From Clitoria ternatea (lineage: Eukaryota > Streptophyta > Magnoliopsida > Fabales > Fabaceae), in assembly GCA_037962975.1 (NCBI GenBank), contig CM075670.1, forward strand, positions 87,671,501 to 87,735,500: DNA of 64,000 bases, given 5' to 3'. Positions 1 to 12,711 of the stretch are shown here, in pieces. The stretch's first letter is position 1; every line of letters begins with the position of its first letter. The notes below the pieces were generated by a model. It did not search any database, had not been told where the DNA came from, and saw only the letters and a program-made list of their open reading frames with translations. Position numbers and translations under genes: made by a program.

Positions 1-1485
1 GTATGAGTTTATGCAATTTTGATATGTGTTTTACTCATATGATTGTCATCGTACAAACTTTGAATTAATTGAGTTGATCTTCGAACATGAATGGTTCATG
101 TTATGGGGCGTTAAGTGATAAGGTTTAAGTGTTAAACCATGGCCGTTCCTTAATCTAGGGTTCAAGAGTTGAAACCTAGACGGCCGTCATGGAAAGGCAT
201 TGCATGTTGGCATTAGCGCAAATTGAATTCTAGGTTTTGAAACCCTAGACGGCGCTGCCTCCATGTGCCTTGACGGCTGCGTTGTGAAGTGTTCGCAATA
301 AGGAATTAGGGTTTCAAAGTGGTTGAAACCCTAGCCGAAATTTTAGAGCTGTTAATGGTCAGTGGGACGTTCTGGCTAGGAAAGATTTGGTACTTAAGCG
401 GTCACACCGGACCCACCTCTCTTTCCTAGGAACCAACCTGACTACAGTACTAAAATTTATTACCGACCCACGTGTTTAATGGCCCGTTTAAAAATTTATT
501 TTTTTTTAAATTATTTCAAATGGGTTATAATTAATTAATTAACACGTTGCATGGTGAATGGTTATGGTCTTAGTTATTTTATTTAAATACAGCCTGCGTG
601 CTGTGCCTCTCTTCATTCTGTTGTATTTCTTTTCTCAACCCTTCACTCGTATGTAAAGCGAGTTTCTTTAAAAATCTTGTAATCTTGATCGAGGCAACAA
701 AGTAGAGATCTAGAAGAAAACTAGAGTGGTGACTCTAAGCGCTTTTGTCTTTGAAAGGAACCAAGGAGTGGTGACTCCAAGAGGATGGTGGGTTCAAGAA
801 GTAGGACTTCATGAAGCCTTGGCTATATAGTTCCTCTAGGTTTATTCATTTTTTTTTCTTCTAGGAAGACCATAACCATCTCACAATTTCGTTTGCATGT
901 TTTGGGGATAATTTTATTACGTTAAAGCGTTTAACAAAGACGGTAATTTTAAAATAAATTAAAATCCCTCAAAATAATATTAAGTTATAAACGCCTTCCA
1001 ATAAGTACACTCGTCAACACTAATGTCAATAAATAGTGGGTCTGCCAAAGCAGGGCACTATTATTTATATTAGTAAGACGCGATGGGATAATGGTAATAT
1101 CCAAACTGTTTTATTGGGCTTTAACTTAACTAAGTTTTCAATTGGATTGAATATAACTTAGAGGCGTAAACATTGGGCTAAATATTCATAAGATGAATAA
1201 TTAGTAATGGTTACTTAACCCAATGACTAAGAGTTGTATAAAGATACAATTGGAAAAAGTTTCCTACCTAAATAACCAAGTATTAGGTGATCAGCCAAAG
1301 CTGACTTAACGCTTGGCAAAATATGGATCTTAGCCCACTAGAAAATCTTCCAACGGGATTTTCTGATTCGTGGAGGGTATTTTTGTTTGAATCAAAATAG
1401 TGGGAGACATATTTAATTTAAATGACCATAATTTAAATATGTTTTGAAAATGATACTTACTACATATTTTCTGTTTTAGATAACC
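1..1485 (+). other. Long untranslated leader upstream of copia gag
   Basis: No open frame of note. A TATTTAAATA box-like run near 579-590 precedes a transcript-like stretch, and two similar GTGGTGACTC motifs occur at about 724-735 and 768-779. Just before the gag ATG (1486) a pyrimidine-rich run ends in TTCTGTTTTAG, which resembles a 3' splice site, so the leader may contain an intron. This is inference; part of the leader could be another old insertion. Confidence 0.4.
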
Positions 1486-4400
1486 ATGACGTCAAACACA
1501 CCTTCAAACCTTTCGTTGCGATCAATCCTAGACAAAGAAAAATTGTCTGGTTCTAACTTCCTTGACTGGTATAGAAATTTGAGGATTGTCCTCAAACAAG
1601 AGAAAAAGCAGTATGTCCTGGAAGGTCCGATTCCGGAACCACCCGCGAACAATGCCTCTAAAGCTGACAAGGATGCTTACAAGAAGCATCAGGATGACGC
1701 TTTAGATGTCCAATGCCTTATGCTGGCAACCATGTCTCCTGAGCTTCAGAAGCAACATGAGCATATGGAGGCTTTCGATATGATCGAAAACCTAAGGAAA
1801 CTATATCAAGGTCAAGCTGACCAAGAAAGATATGAAGTTTCTTCAGCCCTATTTAGCTGCAGACTTGAAGAGGGAGGTTCTGTAGGACCTCATGTGCTCA
1901 AAATGATTGGGTACTTGGAGAATCTAGCTAGGCTAGGATTCCCCTTCCCTTCAGAAGTTGGCTACCGATCTTATTTTGAAATCATTACCTGATAGTTTTA
2001 AGCCAGTCATCATGAATTACAACATGAATGCATTGGACAAAACATTGCCAGAGCTACTCAATATGTTAAGGACTGCTGAGCCCAATATTTCTAAAGGAAA
2101 GGGCAAGGCCATAATGATGGTCAATTCTGGCAAAGGTAAAGGAAAGGGCATGTATAAAGGCAAAGGAAAGGCTATTGTAGGAAATGGCAAGAAGATTTGG
2201 AAAGGCAAGGATAAGCCAAGTACATCAGCCTTAAAACCTGTGGGCGGGGTGGCTAAGGAAGGTAAATGTCACCATTGTGGACAAAAGGGACACTGGAAGA
2301 GAAACTGTCCAAAGTACCTAGAAGAGCTTAAGAAGAAGGGAAGTGAGACTTCCACTTCAGGTATTTTTGTTATAGAAATTAACATGTCAACTTCAACATC
2401 ATGGGTATTAGATACTGGATGTGGATCTCACATTTGTCTTAATGTGCAGGATCTAAGAAGGAGTAGGCAGTTGATGAAGGGCGAGGTAGACCTACGCATT
2501 GGAAATGGAGCAAGAGTTGCTGCATTAGCTGTAGGGACTTATTTTTTATCCTTGCCCTCAGGGTTAGTCCTTGAATTGGACAATTGTTATTTTGTTCCGG
2601 CAATAAGGAGAAACATTATTTCTGTTTCTTGTCTTGATAAGAAAGGATTTTCCTTTACAATAAAGAACAATAGTTGTTCTGTTTATTTAAAAGACATGTT
2701 TTATTGTTGTGCAAATTTGAGTAATGGACTTTATGTTCTAGATCTCGAAACCCCTATCTATAACATTAATACTAAAAGGGTTAAAACAAATGATTTAAAC
2801 CCAACTTATCTTTGGCATTGTCGCCTAGGACATATAAATGAGAAACGCATTTCTAAACTCCATCAAGATGGATATTTAGAATCTTTTGATTTTAAATCAA
2901 TAGATACATGTGAATCTTGTTTATTAGGGAAGATGACCAAGACCCCTTTTACCGGAAAAGGTGAAAGGGCGAGTGATCTTCTTGGCTTGATACATAGTGA
3001 TGTATGTGGGCCCATAGGGACAATGGCTAGGGGAGGTTTTAGTTACTTCATTACTTTTACTGATGATTTCAGTAGATATGGATTTGTGTTTCTCATGAAA
3101 CATAAATCAGAATCCTTTGAAAAGTTCAAGGAGTTTAAACATGAAGTAGAGAACCAACTTGGCAAGACAATTAAAGCACTTCGATCTGATCGAGGTGGTG
3201 AATATTTGAGCCTAGAGTTTGATGAATATCTTAAAGAGTGTGGGATTATATCTCAACTTACTCCCCCTGGAACACCAGAATGGAATGGGGTTTCTGAGCG
3301 GAGAAATAGAACCTTGTTGGACATGGTTCGATCAATGATGAGTCAAACTGACCTCCCTAACTCATTCTGGGGACATGCTTTGTTGACAGCAACTTTCACA
3401 CTTAACCGTGTTCCATCAAAGGCTGTCATAAAGACACCATATGAGATATGGACTGGGAAATGACCTAGTATGTCTTTTCTTAAGATTTGGGGCTGTGAAG
3501 CTTATGTTAAACGCCAAAGTTCTGATAAACTTGGGCCTAAGTCAGATAAATGTCTTTTTGTGGGATACCCAAAAGAAACTAAGGGTTATTATTTTTACAA
3601 TCCTACTGAGGGCAAAATGTTTGTTGCTCGGAATGCTGTATTCTTAGAAAGGGAATTCATCTCTACAAGAATCAGTGGGAGGAAAGTAGAACTTGAAGAA
3701 ATTCAAGACTCACAAGGCATTGAAGAGCCAATGGTGGAAGTGGAGCAGGACCCACAAAATGTTGTGATAACACCAGCTCCAGTAGCACAAGACTTGCGTA
3801 GATCAGGTAGAATACGTCAATAACCTGAAAGATATGGATTTCTTGTAACTCAGGAAGGAGATGTATTCCTAATGGATCAAAATGAGCCAACATCTTATGA
3901 AGAGGCCATTGCAAGTTCAGAATCTGAGAAATGGCTAGAAGCCATGGAATCTGAAATGGACTCCATGTACACTAATCAAGTTTGGAACTTGGTTGATGCA
4001 CCTGAAGGGGTAAAACCTATAGGATGCAAGTGGGTTTTCAAAAAGAAAACTGACATGGATGGTAATATAAGTACCTTTAAAGCAAGGTTGGTGGCTAAAG
4101 GTTTCAAGCAAATACATGGTATAGACTATGATGAAACTTTTTCCCCAGTTGCTATGCTAAAGTCTGTTCGGATTCTGCTTGCTATTGCTGCATACCATGA
4201 TTATGAGATATGGCAAATGGATGTCAAGACTGCTTTCCTTAATGGAAATCTTCTTGAGGAAGTGTACATGACACAACCTGAAGGCTTTGTTAAGCCTGAA
4301 GCATCCAGGAAGGTGTGCAAGCTACAACGTTCTATATATGGACTTAAGCAAGCTTCCAGAAGCTGGAATCTTCGTTTTGATGAAGCTGTTAAACAATTTG

Positions 4401-5464
4401 GCTTTACTAAAAATGAGGATGAACCTTGTGTCTACAAGAAGGTTAGTGACTGCACAATTGTTTTTCTGGTCCTGTATGTTGATGACATACTACTTATTGG
4501 AAATGACGTTCCTACTCTTCAGTCTGTGAAGAGTTGGTTGGGAAGCTGTTTTTCTATGAAAGACTTAGGTGAAGCAACCTATGTGTTGGGAATTAAGATC
4601 TATAGAGATAGATCAAGAAAACTTCTTGGCCTAAGTCAGAATACATACATAGACAAAGTGTTAAAAAGGTTTAACATGCAAGATTCCAAGAAAGGAACTT
4701 TGCCTATGGCTCATGGCATAAGCTTATCAAAAGCTCAATCTCCTTCCACTAAAGAAGAAAGAGAACGGATGAATAAGATTCCATATGCATCTGCTATTGG
4801 ATCAATCATGTATGCCATGATATGTACCCGACCAGATGTCTCGTACGCTTTAAGCATGACGAGCAGATACCAGTCTGATCCCGGTGAAAGTCACTGGACT
4901 GCTGTCAAGAATATCCTGAAGTACTTAAGAAAAACTAAGGATTCATTCTTGATATATGGAGGGGAAGAAGAGCTCATTGTAAAAGGGTACACTGATGCTA
5001 GCTTCCAAACTGATAAGGATGACTCAAGATCGCAATCTGGGTACGTGTTTTGTCTAAATGGTGGCGCTGTAAGCTGGAAGAGTTCAAAGCAAGAGACAGT
5101 TGCTGATTCTACTACAGAGTCTGAGTATATTGCTGCCTCAAATGCTGCAAAAGAGGCAGTATGGATCAAGAAGTTCATAACAGAACTTGGGATTGTTCCT
5201 AGCATTGTGGACCCTATAAGTCTCTACTGTGACAATAGTAGAGCAATCGCACAAGCTAAGGAACCTAGATCACATCAACGATCCAAGCATATACCTAGGC
5301 GATTTCATCTCATTCGAGAGATCCTTGACCGAGGAGATGTAAAGATATGTAAGGTGCATACTGATGAGAATATTGCTGACCCACTCACAAAACCTCTTAC
5401 ACAACAAAAACATGAGGGGCACACTAGATCATTAGGCATTAGGCAAATGTCTGATTGGCTCTAG
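1486..5464 (+). pseudogene. Copia gag-pol polyprotein, degenerate
   Basis: Gag starts at ATG 1486. A one-base frameshift near 1955 moves reading to the frame that is then kept to 5464, interrupted by a TGA at 3461-3463 and a TAA at 3821-3823. Domains seen in order: gag; CCHC zinc knuckle (2267-2308, CHHC...H...C); aspartic protease (DTG, 2411); integrase HHCC region (about 2815-2930) and catalytic D (about 2999), D (3188), E (about 3296); reverse transcriptase with YVDD at 4475-4486; RNase H with TDAS near 4993 and STTESEY. It would encode the capsid and the enzymes for cytoplasmic cDNA synthesis and integration, but it cannot give a full polyprotein as it stands. The TGA could be a CGA-to-TGA change. 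Confidence 0.93.
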
Positions 5465-5478
5465 TGCAAGTGGGAGAT

Positions 5479-6760
5479 TGTTGGTGTATGCACTATGAGC
5501 CTTTATGCTTTTTCATTTGTATCATTTTTCTACTTATCAATTGAATAAATATTTTAGTTTAAAATTGTTTTAAACATATTTATCCTTGGAGTAATAGGTC
5601 ATATAAAAATTATTCCTAAAATGTCCCTAGTTAAGTATTTACATGGGGACATGTAAATACACTGAGACTAGTGTGTGAGTGTACTGATGACCTGATCTCA
5701 TAGATCATAGATATAGATGATATCGAGTCTTCACACGGGTACACATTAAGAGTAATGATGTACTGGACAGACCCACCATGAGAACGTTGCATGGATCGTT
5801 ACATGATTGTCATAAACGATTCTCAATGTGATAATGGTATATGTAGTCCTTCGACCTGAAGTCACTACGATTCCTACATGAGGAGTTTATTGTTTTAATA
5901 CAATTAAACGTCTTCTGTAACAAGAGGACTATAAAGGTTGTGATTAGGCAATGAACAAATTATGCAGAGGGATGTGAGTGATGTAGATGGGATTTGTCTC
6001 TCCTATATGACAGGAGTGATATCCATAGGCCACTTGATGGAGTAAGACTAAGAAAACGCATGGCCATGCTAGAAAGAATAAATATTAGATATTTATTCGG
6101 ATCCAGTCTACTCCGGTATCAAGGCAAAATAAATTGGGCCGTACAAGGATGACGCGACCATGCCTTGGGCCCAATTAGGATATCGTGACAAAAGGAATAA
6201 ACGTATTAAATAATTATCACTTATAGGTTATGTTGATAATATTCGGACATAATGATGCATTGCTAGATGCCGCTCTTATTTTATATTAATAATAAAATAG
6301 TTTATTATTAATATGACCGGGTATTTTACCTATAGGGGCACACACATAGAGTAAGCCCATCAGAAAATGTTGTCTTATTTTAGTTGGACTAAAATAAAGC
6401 TATTGGGCCTAACTCATTTGGAATGAGTAAGGAGCCCACTTTTAGAGAGAACAAATTAGGTCAAACCTAAGCCTATAAATAGAGCATAAGATGCTCATAG
6501 GCCGTTCACTGAAGTGAGACACAAATTCGCAAAAAGTTGCAAGAGCTACACGCCGTCAACCTAGCAGTTGGCAAGTGTTGCGATTCTGGTGGGAGTGCTC
6601 GTGTGGACTCCTAAAGGACGAGGCTACGACTGCTTCGGAGTTCTTCAAGAGGTAACCTAAAATAATTTCGAAATTGTTTTTGTGCTTTGAAACACGGAAC
6701 TTTGCAAATCCTATGGAATCCCTTTATTTTTCCGCTGCTCATGCTTAGGGATTCCTAACA
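5479..6760 (+). repeat. 3' LTR of the copia element
   Basis: Starts TGTTGGTG directly after a polypurine tract and ends ATTCCTAACA, giving inverted TGTTRG/CCTAACA termini and a length of 1282 bp. A promoter-like CCTATAAATAG lies near 6472-6482. The partner LTR is not in the window, so the boundary rests on the termini and on the resumption of the host element at 6761. Confidence 0.82.
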
Positions 6761-8048
6761 TAGACTTCACTAAAACCTTTGCTCCTGTAGCCAGACTTAA
6801 GGCTATCAGGATACTTCTTACATTTACAGGTTTTAAAGGTATTACATTATATCAGATGGATGTAAAGAGTGCTTTTCTGAATGGTTTTATTATGGAAGAA
6901 GTTTATATAAAACAGCCTCCTGGTTTTGAAGATATATCTCTTCCCAATCATGTTTTTAAACTAAGTGAAGCACTATATGGTATAAAACAAGCTCCCAGAG
7001 CTTGGTACGACAAACTCAACAAATTTCTTATTTTAAAAGGCTTTACAAAAGGACAAGTTGACACAACCCTATTAAGAAAAGGCACTAAGAATCACTTTAT
7101 TATTGTACAGATCTATGTGGATGATATTGTTTTTGGTGCTATTGATGATAGTCTGTGTAAAAAATTTTCAACAATAATGCAAGCAGAATTTGAAATGAGT
7201 ATGATGGGAGAACTTAAATTCTTCTTAGGCTTGCAAATTCAACAGACTATTGATGAAATTTTTATTCATCAACAAAAGTACACCAAGGAACTCCTCCAAA
7301 AATTTAAAATGGCTAATACCAAGCCCATGAGTACTCCTATGCATCCCAACTATACTATAAATAAAGATGATTCCGGTACATTAGTGGATCAGACCTTATA
7401 TCGAGGAATGATTCATTCACTCTTATATCTTACATCTAGCAGACCTGACATAATGTTTAATGTATGTGTATGTGCAAGATATTAATCAGATCCCAAGGAA
7501 TCACACTTGTCTATAGTGAAGAGGATTCTAAATATCTTATTTAGAATGACTAATCTAGGGCTGTTCTACAAACGAACAGACTCTTTCTCTTTTTCTGGAT
7601 TTTGTGATGTAGACTTTTCAAGAGATCGACTTGATAGAAAAAGTACCAGTGGCGGATGTCACTTCTTGGGGAGCAACTAAATTTCATGGAGCAGCAAAAA
7701 TCAAAACTCCATTGCACTTTCAACTACCGAAGCAGAATATATGTCTATAGCTGGATGCTACTCTCAACTTCTTTAGATCAAATATCAACTTGAGGATTAC
7801 TTAATCAAAGAAAACAAAATCCTAGTCTTTTGTGATAATATAAGTGCAATAAACCTCTCCAAGAACCCAATTCAACAAAGCACATTGAAGTCAAATATCA
7901 CTTCATTCGTGACTATGTTCTAAAGGGAACCTTGGATCTAAAATTCATGGACATAGATCATCAATGGGCAGGCATACTCACTAAGCCTCTAGCAGAGGTC
8001 AAGTTTAATTTCATTAAGCATAATTTAAATTTAAAAATTATTGCCTAA
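6761..8048 (+). pseudogene. Sirevirus pol, reverse transcriptase-RNase H remnant
   Basis: The frame enters as DFTKTFAPVARL, the standard copia reverse transcriptase block, followed by QMDVKSAFLNG and YVDD at 7114-7125. It is open to a TAA at 7483-7485, probably an old CAA before SDPKESHLS. It then continues in the same frame through RNase H (KSTSGGCHFLG, STTEAEYMSIAG) with two more stops. A small frameshift near 7870-7880 precedes the tail LTKPLAEVKFNFIKHNL and the natural end at 8046-8048. Catalytic Asp pair retained, but the enzyme is broken. Confidence 0.9.
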
Positions 8049-8269
8049 ATAGTCTGCTCTATGTATCAATCTACTATACATTGCCTTGTTTGACTTCACA
8101 CTTTGAGAGACTTACTATAGAAAATATTTTTCAGTTTTTACTTTCTAAAACGTGGTAGCAATTATCACACTTTAGTATAACCACTCTCTGAATACCTTTT
8201 CTCTCTCTTCTGGTGCAAATTTTTGTAAACGTCCCCTCACTTTTACTTTTTCCCACTGTTTTTCATCAT

Positions 8270-10516
8270 ATCTTTCTCTTCCCTTTTCAACTTCTCTTTC
8301 GAAAAATTTCTTCTCTCTTCTGAAAAACCCTCTTCTTCTCTTCTCACCAAAGAAATAGAATTCAAAGTCTCCAACATTATTGAATCCTCGGTTCTCAACC
8401 TCAAGCAGCATAAGCTACAAGGGCGTGATATCTCTGAAGAACTCGACGACATTAGCTGGACTCAGTTCTGTCTAGACCAAACTCCATATTCTCCATCAAT
8501 GGTTTTCAGCTTCTAGAATTCCGTCTTAGTGAACAAGTCAAAATTTCTTGTTCTGGGTTGTCTTCACGGGAAATCCATTGAAATCTCTACGGACCTCATT
8601 GCTATTGTTACTAGATATCCCAATGTAGGGGATGTGTACGATGAGCTCTTCAAATTCAATGTGGTTTCTTCTCTAGAGATCAATGAACTGTTGTATGGAA
8701 ATCAACATCCGGTCAAGTTTGCATCTAGGTCTCTCCTCCCAAAGGCCAAAATGTTACACCTTGTGATGAAGCAAATATTTTGCCCTAAAAAAAGTACGAA
8801 GGACACTATCACCAAGCTTGATTATTTTTGCATGTATCACATGCTCTTCAAAGAAAAGGTTAGCTTGCCTAACATCACCATGACATATTTAATCTCATCC
8901 ATAGGGAAGAAACAGAACAAGATTCCTTATCCAGTCATCCTTATGAAAGTCTTTGAACTTGAAAATCTTCAACCAACTTTAGTATCAGACTTGGTTACCC
9001 CTTCCATGATGGTTAGTAAGTTACCTGCCTTCTCCTCTGCATATACTTCATCTTCCAGTACTACTTCAACCCTCCAAAAGAAGAAGAAAAAGGTTGTTTC
9101 TTTGAAGAAAAGAAAGTTTAATCCATCTCGCACACCAAGTACTCGCTCCACTAAGAAGCCAAGGAGGTTGGTTCTTGAAGAGTCTGATGCCCCATCTGAC
9201 AAATCAGACTCACCACCTGCTCGAGCACCCGTCTCCTCTCCGATTGCACCTCCAACAACATCTAAGGGTTCTCCGGACCCTAATGATCATCTCCCCATTG
9301 GAAGGCTACAACAGCTTCCTCTTAAAAAGAAGTCTGGTAACTGTATCAAGGTTTCTGTAGTTAAAGCCCCACAGACTCAAATTCCTCTGTTTCGACCATC
9401 TTTTGAGTCCCATTTGAAGCCACTTTCTAATGAAGAAACCATGGCCATATTCACTTCTGTTTTCTCTACCTTGTATCCTGATGTCACTTTCTTAGACTGG
9501 ACTCCCTCAAACTGGAAATCCAAATTCAATGAGCTTCGAACTGACTATCAAAGAGTCATGGATGACAATAATGATACATTATAAGAATGTGGCGGCTATC
9601 CTGCATATGCTCACTATCTGCGCTTCATTCGTGGATACCTGTGACACCATCCCCTCTCTGAAGTCTGTACCTGGGAACATCTTGATTGGCTCAATCAATT
9701 TTATACCTATATTGCTATCTATCTCAGTGACAAGAGTGCCTTTAGAGCTCCACTCAAGTGGAAGAGGTCTCCTTCCCTTGAGACATCTCATAAAAGGCTA
9801 AGGTCTGAACCCTTGCCTTCCCAGACTGTGCTCTCTCCTCTCCTCAGCCTATTCCTCTAGCCATTTTGCCTCCACCATTACCTCACCCCACCTCATCCCT
9901 CGCTATTGTCCTTTGTTCCCCAATCTCTATTATTGTTCACAAGTCTTGCCTTCCCCTTCTTATCAAACACTACCCCACCTTACCTTAATATTTTGATTTC
10001 AAACCTGTGCTTGACACCTTTGACCCTACCTATTCTACCCCTCAAACTCAAGTCATTGTGAATAACCCTTCCTTCAATCCATACAGACTTCATATTTACC
10101 CGTTTACCCCTAAACGTTACCCTCCTCTTCCCATTGAATGGCTTATTGGCTTCCTAGACCTGTTTTCCAATGATGACTTAGGGATGTATCATGTACTTCC
10201 AGCTGAACAGACATGTGTGGCTCGTAATCTTAAGCATGGTTTCATCACTCTTAATGATGTCTCCATCAAAAACTGCCATGTCGCTACTCCCTGGAAGAAG
10301 ATTCTTTTTTAGGTTCCAAGACCTCCTCCTCCTGCTAAGTGGATCTCTTTGGGTAGACTCAAGAAGCCCATGCCTCTCAAGCCTAAGCCGATCTCCAAGC
10401 GTCTCTTTCATCCCAAGCAACTTTCTGCTGCAACTATCAAAAGTCTTTGGACCACACCCAATCCCATAGAAGCTTACGCAGATGCATTATGGTGCCATTT
10501 TCTTTGGACTCTCTAG
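8270..10516 (+). pseudogene. Sirevirus envelope-like protein gene, degenerate
   Basis: The longest open piece is 8529-9584 (351 codons). The same frame can be followed upstream to about 8270 through a TAG at 8515-8517, and downstream past the TAA at 9582-9584 (CGGYPAYAHYLRFIRG...). After a frameshift it continues as LDTFDPTYSTPQ... (10007 on), with a TAG at 10310-10312, to a final TAG at 10514-10516. The N-terminal half is hydrophobic-rich without a clear signal peptide. The middle is a basic, Ser/Pro-rich linker with KKKKK and KKRK runs. Position directly after pol and composition match the envelope-like (putative plant transposon protein) frame of SIRE1 elements, whose role is not established. 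The true start codon is uncertain. Confidence 0.75.
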
Positions 10517-10728
10517 GAAGAACCTTCCTGTTCTTATTCCTCATCTTCCTATAATCCTATCTTTTTATATCGTCCCTCTTTGATTACTTTTCATTCCTCG
10601 TATCTGTTTATTTTTCAAACTCATTTTTTCACTGTTCTTTCATCTGCTGCTTTCCCTCTTTTCACTTCTAGTCTCACTCACGATTTACTCTTTGAGTTTT
10701 GATGATGTTCACTTTTTTGTTGATTACA

Positions 10729-10740
10729 ATAGGGGGAGTT
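10729..10740 (+). other. Polypurine-type motif upstream of Sirevirus LTR
   Basis: ATAGGGGGAGTT lies about 190 bp before the LTR. Repeated polypurine motifs in this region are typical of Sireviruses. A second purine tract (AATAGGGAGGAT, about 10918-10929) directly abuts the LTR and is the better plus-strand primer candidate. Confidence 0.55.
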
Positions 10741-10929
10741 AATGTAGAAGTTTTTTTTGTGGTTTAATGTATTGAGTGAGAATGATACATATTATATGAA
10801 CTATTTTAATCAGTGAAGAATCTGCTTATTTTATTTCGCCTTTAACATTCTTATGATTCTATGTTACTCTGATGATAAAATTTTTCCCATGAAAAGACTT
10901 GATGTTTGTTATCGACAAATAGGGAGGAT

Positions 10930-12255
10930 TGTTGAGAAAAAGTCTGGACAAAAAATATAAGTATTAAGTATTATTGGACCAGACCCCAAACTTCATGATT
11001 TGTTTATATCGATCATCAAGTATTTTCACTAAAAGAATAAAGTCTGAACTGCTCTTAACATTTTCTTTTAAGTGCAAAAGAAAATTTTAGAATACGAAGA
11101 TCAAGTTGTAAAAACTAAGGGGGAGTGGACGCATTCTTTAAGAAGTCTGGTAGAACAACAAAAGTCTGATGAAAGCATCTTGCATAAAGAACTCTTCATT
11201 AACGTTTGAAAATCTATTTTGGTGATACTTCAAATGAAATGATCATATTATATTTACGTGCTTCTCATCAAAGAACAAAAGAATAAAATCAATAGAAGCA
11301 GCAGATGTTAGCGTACCTATTTCTGCAAACTCTGATCGCAAGTCAGAAACCTCACCAGGACATCTCTGAAAGAACCCCTCGCTCAATCTAGAATACACTC
11401 ATGAAAAGTTTTGTGCATGGAAATACATAAGAAACTATTTTCGTGAAAATATTAAAATATGATTCAGACCTCTCTCAAGCTTGGATTCAACTTCGAGGTC
11501 TGATCTCTAGAAGCCTATGGCAAAATACCTTTAAGGATGTCCAACGTATATATCTTCTCTCAAGAAGTATCAATGGCTATTACCTCTAAGCCTCTATAAA
11601 TATCAAGGAAGTTTGAACATTCAAAGATAGTGAAATATCCAAGAAAAAAGTTCTTCAATTCATTATTTAATCTTAGTTCACTTTCTTGTAAAAAGACAAA
11701 AACCCTTATTATTCTCTAGCTCTACTTCTAGTAGACTCTGGTCTTGTGTCAAAAATACTTAATGTTTGATCTCAAAATTTATCTATCATTTTTATACACT
11801 AAGTTCTTAGAACATCTTCTTTTTACTGATTGTATAAGTTTGATAAGTTACCAGGACTAGTTTGAGTGTTGGGAAACACATTGGCCTGAAGAGGCTTTCG
11901 AAAGAATACTTAGGTTAAGCCAGGAGTGGCTTGTTGAAAGAATACTTGGGTTAAGCCAAAAGTGGCTTGTTGAAAAAGAATACTTGAGTTAAGCCAGAAG
12001 TAGCTTGGTGAAAGAATACTCGAAGCACAAGTCTAGTGCTTTCATTTTAAAGGAGATTTTACAATAGTAAAAATCCTTCAAGTTGGAAGGGATTGGACGT
12101 AGCTTGTGTTGGAAGTGAACCAGTATAAACTCTGTGTGTCTTATTTTCTTTCCTTATCATTTGATTACTTATATTTGTTTTGATTTGAGAATTTATAAAG
12201 AAAAAGAGTCTAAGACTTATTCAACTCCCCTTCTAAGTTTGACTCTGAACCATCA
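10930..12255 (+). repeat. Sirevirus 3' LTR
   Basis: Begins TGTTGAGAAAAAG after a purine tract and ends CTCTGAACCATCA, about 1326 bp. A second, shorter copy of the same LTR at 32009-33228 shares both ends and most landmarks (GACGTAGCTT, AGTCTAAGACTTAT), which supports the boundaries. It also carries another GGGGGAGT motif near 11119. Confidence 0.82.
11900..12028 (+). repeat. 36-38 bp tandem repeat inside Sirevirus LTR
   Basis: Units start at 11900, 11936, 11972 and (partial) 12010. Each begins GAAAGAATACT and continues with a GTTAAGCCA...GTGGCTTG block. The copy of this LTR at 32.9 kb has about two units, so the number differs between copies. Confidence 0.85.
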
Positions 12256-12690
12256 ATGATAATAATTATGATGAGATTAATGTTGATGTGAATTGGTTGA
12301 ATGGTGAATAATTATTGATGTGAATACTAGTGATATTGTACATGGTGAAGGTAACTGTGTTAGGAATGCTATGTTGTTATGAAAATCTTGATGACGGTAA
12401 TCAAGTAATAGTACTTAGTGATGGTAATCAAGAGGCAATGGTGATATTATTGATGTTTAATATAGCATGTGCATAAAGCTGCTCGTAAGATGCATGGGTC
12501 CTATGAAGAGGCTCAGATAGGAGGGCGACCTGATGGTAAGGCACAGACCCTATAATGGTTCCTTAGGGATTCATAGCTACTTTAGAATAAGATTCTAGAG
12601 GAGGCCTGCAACCCTAGCTGAGTTGACTTGTCTGTAATCACTTGGGGTGACAAGGTTGCAAATGGGTGGCGGTTCGATATTGGTAAAAAT

Positions 12691-12711
12691 GATATATATA
12701 TATATATATAT
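12691..12711. repeat. TA dinucleotide microsatellite
   Basis: About ten uninterrupted AT/TA units. Confidence 0.9.

Larger units (their letters stand above)
1..6760 (+). mobile_element. Ty1/copia retrotransposon, 5' LTR outside window
   Basis: The block holds a long leader, a broken gag-pol in the copia order (gag, protease, integrase, reverse transcriptase, RNase H), a polypurine tract (about 5468-5477, GTGGGAGA) and a 3' LTR beginning TGTTGG and ending CCTAACA. Sequence resuming at 6761 (TAGACTTC...) is the reverse transcriptase of another copia element, so this element is inserted in that gene. No copy of the LTR end and no TGGTATCAGAGC primer site occur in 1-1485, so the 5' LTR and the left half of the host element must lie left of the window. 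Defective because of one frameshift and two stops. Confidence 0.88.
6761..12255 (+). mobile_element. Sirevirus-type copia element, right half
   Basis: Resumes inside reverse transcriptase at the junction with the nested copia element and continues through RNase H, a downstream envelope-like frame, a GGGGGAGT polypurine motif and a 3' LTR. Copia order plus an envelope-like frame between pol and the 3' LTR is the hallmark of Sireviruses (SIRE1 group). The left half (5' LTR, gag, protease, integrase) lies beyond the window edge, left of the nested element. It has several stops and at least one frameshift. Confidence 0.85.
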
